From positions 1-64,000 of the forward strand of contig PLMU01000010.1 of assembly GCA_003142595.1 (NCBI GenBank): a stretch of DNA of 64,000 bases, in the 5' to 3' direction. The stretch's first letter is position 1. Each line of letters starts with the position of its first letter. The notes under the pieces are model-generated. The model saw only the letters and a list, made by a program, of their open reading frames with translations. It searched no databases and was not told the origin of the DNA. This stretch comes from Phycisphaerales bacterium (GTDB lineage Bacteria > Planctomycetota > Phycisphaerae > Sedimentisphaerales > UBA12454). Shown here piece by piece: positions 17,540-25,361 of this stretch. A program made the translations under genes and the position numbers.

Positions 17540-18027
17540 TGTCTCAACCCCATATCAGGTGCCGGGATGCCCGATGCCCTTAAGACTACGCCGAACAAAT
17601 CCGTGAATACGAAATTCTCCTGCGGGAACTGTTTGCCCGAAAGATTATTGTCGATATGGCTGAACATCAAATCGATTTCAGCAATCGTTTCGTCGCCGCG
17701 AGTGATTTTACCCGATGTCGAAGCCGCCTCAGCGGTAATTGATTCGATTTTAGCGTGTATTTTGAGCGTGTCGCCGGGCCGGACATAATGGAAAAAAACC
17801 GCCTTATTGATTTTCGCAAGGATTACCTTTTCCTTAAAGTCCCTTGCCTGCCCCACAAGTAACCCGGCTGTCTGCGCCATCGATTCAATCATTAGGCATT
17901 CCGGCATTATCGGAAAGCCGGGAAAATTATCATGCAGATGCTCTTCGGCCATAGTTACATTTTTTATAGCCACGGCGTTTGAGCCGCTATTGAACTCGAT
18001 AAATTTATCTATCCATATCCATCGCAT
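17536..18027 (-). CDS. FabZ-like hotdog protein lacking the catalytic His (Asn34, Glu48)
   Basis: A 163-residue hotdog-fold protein of the 3-hydroxyacyl-ACP dehydratase group. In FabZ the motif is H-F-P-G-x-P-x-x-P-G followed by a catalytic Glu. Here it reads DNFPGFPIMPECLMIESMAQ, so the His is Asn34, the second motif Gly is Glu43, and the catalytic Glu48 is kept. Alone it should be a poor dehydratase. It is encoded between an acyl carrier protein and a ketosynthase, in the same operon as a second hotdog protein with the opposite loss. A heterodimeric dehydratase is the likely explanation. Confidence 0.88.
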   Translation of the reverse strand: MRWIWIDKFIEFNSGSNAVAIKNVTMAEEHLHDNFPGFPIMPECLMIESMAQTAGLLVGQARDFKEKVILAKINKAVFFHYVRPGDTLKIHAKIESITAEAASTSGKITRGDETIAEIDLMFSHIDNNLSGKQFPQENFVFTDLFGVVLRASGIPAPDMGLRQ

Positions 18028-18068
18028 ATTTTATTTAATAGCCCTCATCCCTGTGATGGGAGGATTTT

Positions 18069-18461
18069 TTAACCGTTCAGTTTCGAATCCACAAAGCTGA
18101 CCAGAACATCGACAGTGAACAAATCGCCGATTTTATTAACGCTCGGGTCCTCGGCAAACGATGAAAGGTCGCTGTTCGGCATACGCTTTTTCAGTTCCAT
18201 CAGGCCCTGGTGCGTTAGTTTGCCGTTGCTGACATATTCAGAATTACTCAGCAGGCTTTCAGCGGGAAACAGTTCCTCGCGTGGGATTTTTATTCCGAAT
18301 GCTTTTTCCATACGAAAGATTATATCGAGAAAATCTATGCTTTCAGCGCCAAGGTCCGACATCAATGCAGCCTCAGGCTTAACTTCTTCTTCATCAACTC
18401 CAAGAGCCTCGACAAGCACGCTTTGAACTTCCGCTAAAATCTGTTCCCGCGTCATACCCAT
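18069..18461 (-). CDS. Acyl carrier protein (long form)
   Basis: The first ~75 residues form an acyl carrier protein with the phosphopantetheine serine in LGAESIDFLDIIFRMEKAFG. The protein has 130 residues, about 50 more than a usual AcpP. The extra C-terminal part (SEYVSNGKLTHQGLMELKKR onward) probably adds helices. Dedicated long carrier proteins occur in secondary fatty-acid-like systems. It lies between two hotdog dehydratase genes, spaced 41 and 24 bases, and is expected to carry the growing chain for the two ketosynthases and the dehydratase pair. Confidence 0.92.
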   Translation of the reverse strand: MGMTREQILAEVQSVLVEALGVDEEEVKPEAALMSDLGAESIDFLDIIFRMEKAFGIKIPREELFPAESLLSNSEYVSNGKLTHQGLMELKKRMPNSDLSSFAEDPSVNKIGDLFTVDVLVSFVDSKLNG

Positions 18462-18485
18462 AAAATAAACCTCCGGTTATTAAAG

Positions 18486-18956
18486 TTAGAATCCAGTTAA
18501 TAATTTCATACGCTCTTTAAGTTTTTCTATTATATACGCATCTTCAGCGGCAAGTTTCGAATCCTGCTCGGCAAGATTAAAATGCCGCAGGCTGAACCTC
18601 GCTTCGACAATAGGCTGACCGTTGCATTCGCCGACGCCTGTAAATGAGCTTATCGTTTCTTCTATATCTTTTGCCGTTACGGTATATTGAATGTTCATAC
18701 CTGGTGCGGCAAAGCTTTTGTATTTTACATTTTTTGCCTGCGCAAGCAACACCATACTATGCGCGAAATTTTCGCTTTCCCGAACCAGCCAGCAGGCCGA
18801 TTCGACCAGTCCCTGCAGCAGGAAAACCCCCGGCAGAACCGGAAAAGTCGGAAAATGGTCCGCCAGATATTCCTCGGAAAGGGACACATTCTTGATAGTT
18901 TGTATCTCTTTACCAGGCAATATCTTAACTATTTTATCAACCAATACGAATTTCAT
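18486..18956 (-). CDS. FabZ-like hotdog protein lacking the catalytic Glu (His34, Gln48)
   Basis: A 156-residue hotdog-fold protein that lines up without gaps with the other hotdog protein of this operon across the N-terminal half. The motif ADHFPTFPVLPGVFLLQGLV keeps the catalytic His34, but the catalytic Glu position is Gln48. In FabZ-type dehydratases each active site is formed at the dimer interface, with the His and Glu coming from different chains. This protein and its partner could together rebuild one complete site. It is the first gene of the leftward operon and is divergent from the GLUG protein genes. Confidence 0.88.
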   Translation of the reverse strand: MKFVLVDKIVKILPGKEIQTIKNVSLSEEYLADHFPTFPVLPGVFLLQGLVESACWLVRESENFAHSMVLLAQAKNVKYKSFAAPGMNIQYTVTAKDIEETISSFTGVGECNGQPIVEARFSLRHFNLAEQDSKLAAEDAYIIEKLKERMKLLTGF

Positions 18957-19043
18957 AGAGTTTGCACATTGTAGTGATTTAATCCGGTATTTCCACCTTT
19001 TTTTTATTATGCCTTTTACTCTTATGCCTTTGTCCTTTTTATC

Positions 19044-19072
19044 TGGACAATGACCTGCTGTTTTTATATAAT
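19044..19072 (+). promoter_or_regulatory. Sigma70-like promoter of the GLUG-protein genes
   Basis: TGGACA at 19044-19049 and TATAAT at 19067-19072 with a 17-base spacer, about 30 bases before the first start codon. It is one of the best promoter matches in the window. Confidence 0.65.
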
Positions 19073-19102
19073 AAGACAGAGTAAATATAGGAGGATGTGA
19101 AA

Positions 19103-21871
19103 TTGTTTTATAAAAAAGAGGTTTTAAAAAGCTGCCTGTTTAAGCTCCTTTTCATTTGCTTGTCAGCCTCAATAACTTTTGCTTACTCCGGCGGTTCAGG
19201 CACAGTGGGCAGCCCATATCAGATTGCCTCTAAAGATGACTTATTGGCTCTGGCCGCTACGCCCACAGATTACGGTAAATGCTTTATACTCACGGCGGAT
19301 ATTAATATGGCCGGGCAAACTTTTACGACAGCAATAATTGCCCCCGATACCAGTTCGAGCACTGATTTTCAGGGAACGGCTTTTACAGGAACATTTGACG
19401 GCAGCGGCCATAAAATCATAAATTTTACAATAAATGGCGATTCTAATGGGTATATCGGTTTATTTGGCTATATCAATGGCGGCTCGGTCAAAAATCTCGG
19501 CATTGAGAACTTTTCGGTCAATGGTGCCTCATTTATCGGCGGCTTGGTGGGATGGAAAAGTGGCAGCAGCAGTATCACCAATTGCTACTCGACAGGCGAG
19601 GTCAGCGGTGATTCGTATGTCGGCGGCCTGGTGGGATACGACATCAGCGGCAATATCAGTTCCTGCTATTCAGCGTGTTCTGTCTATGGTAATAATCAGT
19701 ATGTCGGCGGCTTGGTGGGATGCAACGGCTTGGTGGGGGGAGGAGGCCCCGGCATCTTCTACGGCGGCAATATCACTAATTGCTATTCGACGGGGGCGGT
19801 CTGCGGTTATTACTATATCGGCGGCCTGGTGGGATACAACTACAATATTATCACCAATTGCTATTCGACGAGTGCGGTCCTCGGTTCCGGCTATCTCGGC
19901 GGCCTGGCGGGATACAACAAAGACACTATCTCCAGGTCCTATTCGACTGGTACTGTCATCGGCTATGACCAGTATCTCGGCGGACTTGTGGGATACAACT
20001 ATGGCGATATCAGCAATTGCTATTCGACAGGTGAAGTAGACGGAAGCTGGACTTCTTATGTTGGTGGTTTGGTGGGATATAATTATACAAGTACATCCTA
20101 TCCAAATCCTCCCCGTGCCCAGATTTATTGTTGTTATTCGACAGGCGCCGTAAGCGGAATAGGGTCTTCTTATGTTGGTGGTTTGGTGGGATACGACAAT
20201 GACTACTGTGTTAGCGCTTCTTATTGGGACATTAATACTTCCGGCAGGACAACCAGCTACGGTGGAACAGGAAAAACCACTGCCCAAATGAAAATTCTTT
20301 CCACATTTACGAAATGGGATTTTATTACTGTTTGGGATATTGATGACGGCCAGACATATCCTTATCTTTTCAAAAAGACAAATTATAGCGGAGGCAATGG
20401 AACTCCGGCTGCCCCTTACCAAATCGCTAATGTTGAAGACCTGCTGACTATGGCCAATACTGTCGCGGATTATAATAAATGCTTTATCCAAACTGCGGAT
20501 ATTAATATGGCCGGGAGAACCTCTTCAATAGCACTCATTGCTCCTGATACCGATTCGAGTATCCCTAGCTTTCAGGGAACGGCTTTTACGGGAACTTTTG
20601 ACGGCAATGACCATAAAATCTCACATTTTAGAATAAATGGCAATTCTTCTAATCGGTATGTCGGTTTATTTGGCTATATCAATGGCGGCTCGGTCAAAAA
20701 TCTCGGAATTGAAAACTTTTCTGTCAGCGGTTATTATTATGTCGGCGGCATGGTGGGATACAACGACCACAGTAGTATAACCAATTGCTATTCGATGGGC
20801 GATGTCAACAGTGCTGTCAATTCCCGATATATCGGCGGCTTAGTGGGACGCAATTACTACAGCAGTATCGCCGATTGCTATTCGACGGGAACCGTTAGCA
20901 TCGCTTCCAATTCCCAATTTGCCGGCGGGCTGGTCGGATACAGCTATAGCGGTTGTATAAGCAATTGCTATTCAACATCTGCGGTCACCGGTGCTTCGGG
21001 TTCTGCTTCAATCGGCGACTTGGTGGGAATCAACTACATCGGCAGTATCATCACCAATTGCTATTCTACCGGTGCGATCTGCGTTGCTTCTGGTTCTTAT
21101 GATATCGGCGGCCTGGTGGGATACAACGGCTACAATATCAGCAATAGTTATTCGATCGGCACAGTCAGCGGTGCTTCTGGCTCTTTTGATATCGGCGGCC
21201 TGGTGGGACACAACGGCTACAATATCAGCAATTGTTATTCAGCCGGTGCGGTCAGTGGCTCTTCAAATTCCAAATATCTTGGCGGCTTTACTGGAGACAA
21301 CGACAGCAATATCATCAATTGCTATTCTACAGGTGCGGTCAGCGGCGATTCTGGTTCTCTTGATGTCGGCGGCTTGGCAGGACGCAACAATCATGGGCTT
21401 ATCAGTAATTGTTACTCGACAGGTTTAGTTAGCGGTTCTTCTAATGTCGGCGGACTGGTGGGAGATATCAACAGCGGCATCATCAGCGCCTCTTTTTGGG
21501 ACGTCAATTCTTCCGGCCAGCTGGCAAGTGCCGGCGGAGAAGGCAAAACAACTACTGAAATGAAAACGGAATCTACTTTCACTTCCGCAGGCTGGGATTT
21601 TTCTTATGCCGACGGCAATGATGCGATTTGGTATATGGCGGTAGATGGCTATCCGATTTTAACCTGGCAGATTTCGCCTGCGGATATTTATACCGATGGC
21701 AAAAATAATTTTCTCGATTTTGCCGTCCTCGCACGCTACTGGATGAGAGACGACTGCAGAAGATATAATAATTACTGTGACTGGGCCGATTTAAACTTTG
21801 ACGGTGCTGTCGATATCGATGACCTTGTGGAGTTTATGACCTATTGGCTCGAGCAGGGAATATATGAATAG
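19103..21871 (+). CDS. Secreted GLUG-repeat protein with dockerin-like C-terminus (1)
   Basis: Exported protein of ~922 residues. The signal peptide (FYKKEVLKSCLFKLLFICLS then ASITFA) is followed by two similar halves. Each opens with YSGG-GT--PYQIA and a LTADINMAG segment, then runs through many GLUG motifs of the type ITNCYSTGAVSG-YVGGLVG, which form a beta-helix. The C-terminal ~60 residues (FAVLARYWMRDD, then DLNFDGAVDIDDLVEF) are a dockerin-like pair of calcium-binding segments, as in planctomycete extracellular proteins. The TTG at 19103 is chosen over the GTG at 19097: it sits eight bases after AGGAGG, exactly as in the tandem paralogue. Adhesion or polysaccharide binding is possible but unproven. 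Confidence 0.85.
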   Translation: MFYKKEVLKSCLFKLLFICLSASITFAYSGGSGTVGSPYQIASKDDLLALAATPTDYGKCFILTADINMAGQTFTTAIIAPDTSSSTDFQGTAFTGTFDGSGHKIINFTINGDSNGYIGLFGYINGGSVKNLGIENFSVNGASFIGGLVGWKSGSSSITNCYSTGEVSGDSYVGGLVGYDISGNISSCYSACSVYGNNQYVGGLVGCNGLVGGGGPGIFYGGNITNCYSTGAVCGYYYIGGLVGYNYNIITNCYSTSAVLGSGYLGGLAGYNKDTISRSYSTGTVIGYDQYLGGLVGYNYGDISNCYSTGEVDGSWTSYVGGLVGYNYTSTSYPNPPRAQIYCCYSTGAVSGIGSSYVGGLVGYDNDYCVSASYWDINTSGRTTSYGGTGKTTAQMKILSTFTKWDFITVWDIDDGQTYPYLFKKTNYSGGNGTPAAPYQIANVEDLLTMANTVADYNKCFIQTADINMAGRTSSIALIAPDTDSSIPSFQGTAFTGTFDGNDHKISHFRINGNSSNRYVGLFGYINGGSVKNLGIENFSVSGYYYVGGMVGYNDHSSITNCYSMGDVNSAVNSRYIGGLVGRNYYSSIADCYSTGTVSIASNSQFAGGLVGYSYSGCISNCYSTSAVTGASGSASIGDLVGINYIGSIITNCYSTGAICVASGSYDIGGLVGYNGYNISNSYSIGTVSGASGSFDIGGLVGHNGYNISNCYSAGAVSGSSNSKYLGGFTGDNDSNIINCYSTGAVSGDSGSLDVGGLAGRNNHGLISNCYSTGLVSGSSNVGGLVGDINSGIISASFWDVNSSGQLASAGGEGKTTTEMKTESTFTSAGWDFSYADGNDAIWYMAVDGYPILTWQISPADIYTDGKNNFLDFAVLARYWMRDDCRRYNNYCDWADLNFDGAVDIDDLVEFMTYWLEQGIYE

Positions 21872-21882
21872 GAGGATTTAAA

Positions 21883-24800
21883 TTGTTTGACAAAAAAGAG
21901 GTTTTGAAGAATTGTCTCTTTAGAATGCTGTTACTCTGTCTTTTTGTCTCACCGGCTTGGGCCTATTCCGGCGGCACAGGTGATGTGAACTCCCCATATC
22001 AAATCGCGACTATTCTCGACTTCCAGCAGTTAATGCATACTGCATTAGACTGGAATAAAAATTTTATTATGACCGCCGACGTAAACCTGATGTATGTTCC
22101 TCTGACTCCCATCGGTCAATCTGCACCATCACCATTTACATACTTTACTGGTGTATTTGATGGTAATAACCATATTATCCGCAGGGCCCGTATGTCTCGG
22201 ACCTATGATTATGCGGGTCTGTTTGGATATGTCGGCAATGGCGGCAAAATCAGAAACTTAGGCATTGAGGATATCAATATAGCAGGATACAATTATACCG
22301 GCGGCCTGGTAGGATATGCCGGCCCCGGCAGCAGTATCATCAATTGCCATGCGACGGGTGCGGTCCACAATACTTCCACGAGTAATTTCCAATATCTCGG
22401 TATCTTGGTAGGATATGCTGACGAGGGCAGTAGTATCAGCAATTGCTATTCGTCGGGTAAGGTCAGCGGCTGGCAGTATATCGGCGGTTTGGTGGGATAC
22501 ATCTGCTACGACGTCAATGTCACAAATTGCCATTCGGCGGCTATGGTCAGCGGTGCTTCCAATTCCCAATATCTCGGCGGCTTGGTGGGAGGTACCTACA
22601 ACGGCGGCAATATCGCTAATTGCTATTCGACGGGCACGGTCAGCGGCAACTCTTATTATATTGGCGGCTTGGTAGGAGACAACCGCGGCGGTAGTATCAC
22701 CACGTCCTATTCTACTGGCACGGTCAACGGTTCTTCCAATTCCCAATATGTCGGCGGTTTGGTGGGATGCAACGAATACGGTGATATCAGCAATTGCTAT
22801 TCGACAGGCGCGGTCAGCGGTTATCAATATGTCGGCGGTTTGGCAGGATACAACAACAGCGATTATTGTAGTATAAGCGACTGTTGCTCAGCGTCTACTG
22901 TTATCGGCTCCTCCACTTCCAAGTATGTCGGCGGTTTGGTGGGACGCAATGATGGCACTATCAGCGGCCATTGTTCTTCGGCGGGCAATGTCAGCGGTCA
23001 ACAGTATGTCGGCGGCCTGGTGGGACGCAGCGACGGCACTATCAGCGCCAATTGCTATTCGACGGGCAATGTCAGCGGTCAACAGTATGTCGGCGGCTTG
23101 GTAGGATATTATATTAATAATAGTCATAGTAATATTACTCTCACAAATTGCTATTCGACGGGCGATGTCAACTCTTCTTCTGGTTCTTATGTCGGCGGCT
23201 TGATGGGATATTATAATAGCGGCGGTTTCAGCGTCAGTCTCAATAATTGTTATTCGACGGGCAATGTCACCGGCGATGCCGGTCAGTATCTCGGCGGCTT
23301 GGTGGGATACTACAGCGGTGGCGGCGGCAGTATCACCGGCACTATCACTAATTGTTATACGACTGGCAGGGTCACTGGTACTTCTGGTTATTATTATATT
23401 GGCGGCCTGGTAGGATGCCAATTCGGAGGCAGTATTACTAATTCCTGTTCGACTGGCGATGTCCTCGGTGCTTCTGGTGCCCAGTATGTTGGCGGGTTGG
23501 TGGGAGGCAACAACTATTATAGCGCTCTCAATAATTGTTATTCGACGGGCACAGTTACCGGTGCTTTTCTTTCTAACTATATAGGCGGCGTAATAGGATA
23601 CAGCAGTGGCGGTCTCGGCGGGTGTTATTCGACGGGTGCGGTCAGCGGCACTGAATGGGTCGGCGGCCTGGTAGGATACAATGGTGGATACTACGGCAGT
23701 ATCACCAATTGCTATTCGACAGGTGCGGTCAGCGGCACTGAATGGGTCGGCGGCCTGATGGGAGAGAACGACTCCTCCTCTGTCACCAATTGCTATTCGG
23801 CAGGTGCGGTTAGCGGTAATTTTAATGTCGGCGGTCTGATAGGATATAGTAATTCGGGCACTGCCAATAATTCTTTCTGGGATGTTAATACTTCCGGCCA
23901 ATCAGCCAGCGCCGGCGGAACTGGTAAAACCACGACCGAAATGAAAACGCTTTCCACATTTATTTCAGCAGGATGGAACTTTTTTACTGTTTGGGATATT
24001 AATGACGGCCGGACATATCCTTTCTTCTTCAAAAAGACAAATTATAGCGGAGGCATAGGAACTTCGTCTGCCCCTTACCAAATCGCTTGTTTAAATGATC
24101 TTCGCAACTTGGCCGCTGATGTTGCGGATTATAATAAATGCTTTATCCTGACTGCGGATATTGATATGGCCGCTTGGAGTTGTCCGACGGCAATCATTGC
24201 TCCTGATACCGATCTGATGAACTTGGGTTATCAGGGAACGTCCTTCAAGGGTACATTTGACGGCAATAGTCATAAAATCACTCATCTTACAATAAATGGC
24301 GGCTCTAATGATTACATCGGATTATTTGGTTGTTTGGGTGGTGGCGGCCAAATTCTCAATTTGGGCGTAGAAGATGTCAACGTAACTGCCAACAGTCGTG
24401 TCGGTGGTTTGGTGGGATTTATTGGCGCTTCTGGAGGCACTATTAGAAACTGTTATACTACTGGAGTGGTTACCGGAGACACTTATTTCGGTGAAGCCGC
24501 TGATGCCGGAGATACTTATGCCGGTGGCTTAGCAGGAAGAAGTTATGGAAACATTATTGAATGTTATTCCACATGTACAGTAAATGGAACCAATAATTTT
24601 ATTGGCGGCCTAGTAGGGTATCAGAGCTATGGGAATTATGAGGCTGTTATCACTTCTTGTTATGCCGTAGGTGCAGTCGATGGAAACGATTATGTAGGTG
24701 GATTAGTAGGACAGTGCGATTATGGTATTATCGAAGCAAGTTATTCTGTAGGCTCAGTCAATGGTAATACTAATATCGGCGGACTGGTGGGTTATAGCTA

Positions 24801-25203
24801 CGATCAGAATGATGTTAATACCTCTTTCTGGGATGTTAACTCTTCCAGCCAATCAGCCAGCTCCGGCGGACAAGGCAAAACCACTGCTGAAATGAAAACG
24901 GAATCTACTTTCACTTCCGCAGGATGGGATTTTTCTTATGCCGACGGCAATGATGCGATTTGGTATATGGCGGTAGATGGCTATCCGATTTTAACCTGGC
25001 AGATTTCGCCTGCGGACATTTATACTGACGGCAAAAACAACTTCAGGGATTTCGCGGCCCTTGCGCGGTTCTGGATGAGAAATGATTGCAGGAGATATAA
25101 CAGTTACTGCGACTGGGCTGATTTGAACTTCGATGGCTCTGTAGACATCTACGACCTTAAAGAGTTTCTAAATTATTGGCTCGAGTTAGGAATATACGAA
25201 TAA
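21883..25203 (+). CDS. Secreted GLUG-repeat protein with dockerin-like C-terminus (2)
   Basis: Paralogue of the preceding gene, 1106 residues, with the same plan: signal peptide (FDKKEVLKNCLFRMLLLCLF then VSPAWA), YSGG-GD--PYQIA opening, long GLUG beta-helix, a second YSGG block near residue 720, and the dockerin-like end. The TTG start follows AGGAGG, and that ribosome site overlaps the stop codon of gene 1 (TAGGAGG), so the two are one transcript. Bases 24887-25016 equal 21555-21684 of gene 1 at 129 of 130 positions, while the flanking sequence differs more. This points to recent gene conversion or selection at this spot. Confidence 0.85.
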   Translation: MFDKKEVLKNCLFRMLLLCLFVSPAWAYSGGTGDVNSPYQIATILDFQQLMHTALDWNKNFIMTADVNLMYVPLTPIGQSAPSPFTYFTGVFDGNNHIIRRARMSRTYDYAGLFGYVGNGGKIRNLGIEDINIAGYNYTGGLVGYAGPGSSIINCHATGAVHNTSTSNFQYLGILVGYADEGSSISNCYSSGKVSGWQYIGGLVGYICYDVNVTNCHSAAMVSGASNSQYLGGLVGGTYNGGNIANCYSTGTVSGNSYYIGGLVGDNRGGSITTSYSTGTVNGSSNSQYVGGLVGCNEYGDISNCYSTGAVSGYQYVGGLAGYNNSDYCSISDCCSASTVIGSSTSKYVGGLVGRNDGTISGHCSSAGNVSGQQYVGGLVGRSDGTISANCYSTGNVSGQQYVGGLVGYYINNSHSNITLTNCYSTGDVNSSSGSYVGGLMGYYNSGGFSVSLNNCYSTGNVTGDAGQYLGGLVGYYSGGGGSITGTITNCYTTGRVTGTSGYYYIGGLVGCQFGGSITNSCSTGDVLGASGAQYVGGLVGGNNYYSALNNCYSTGTVTGAFLSNYIGGVIGYSSGGLGGCYSTGAVSGTEWVGGLVGYNGGYYGSITNCYSTGAVSGTEWVGGLMGENDSSSVTNCYSAGAVSGNFNVGGLIGYSNSGTANNSFWDVNTSGQSASAGGTGKTTTEMKTLSTFISAGWNFFTVWDINDGRTYPFFFKKTNYSGGIGTSSAPYQIACLNDLRNLAADVADYNKCFILTADIDMAAWSCPTAIIAPDTDLMNLGYQGTSFKGTFDGNSHKITHLTINGGSNDYIGLFGCLGGGGQILNLGVEDVNVTANSRVGGLVGFIGASGGTIRNCYTTGVVTGDTYFGEAADAGDTYAGGLAGRSYGNIIECYSTCTVNGTNNFIGGLVGYQSYGNYEAVITSCYAVGAVDGNDYVGGLVGQCDYGIIEASYSVGSVNGNTNIGGLVGYSYDQNDVNTSFWDVNSSSQSASSGGQGKTTAEMKTESTFTSAGWDFSYADGNDAIWYMAVDGYPILTWQISPADIYTDGKNNFRDFAALARFWMRNDCRRYNSYCDWADLNFDGSVDIYDLKEFLNYWLELGIYE

Positions 25204-25323
25204 AGAAGAGTTATAAATTTTATCTGCCGAAAACCGGCTCGAACAAAATTAATCCCGCTTTCGGCTGATTCCTCAACTCAAAACTAAAAATACCTTCTGC
25301 AAAAAATCTGTGTTCTCTGCCTG

Positions 25324-25350
25324 CCTCGCCGAAGCTTTAGCGAAGGCGGG
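25324..25350. repeat. Dispersed REP-like hairpin
   Basis: An imperfect inverted repeat (CCTCGCCGAAGC, TTTA, GCGAAGGCGGG) just after the stop of the DUF4954 gene on its strand. It may serve as that gene's terminator or be a copy of a dispersed palindromic repeat. Confidence 0.5.
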
Positions 25351-25361
25351 TGGCTGAAATT

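Noticed and set aside
19500..23900. Short-period repeats that could suggest a CRISPR array
   Set aside because: The periodic units are variable codons for GLUG protein motifs, without constant repeats or unique spacers.
22888..23901. A 337-residue minus-strand open frame and similar shorter ones at 19670-20491 and 22258-22827
   Set aside because: They are periodic shadows of the GLUG repeats on the opposite strand.
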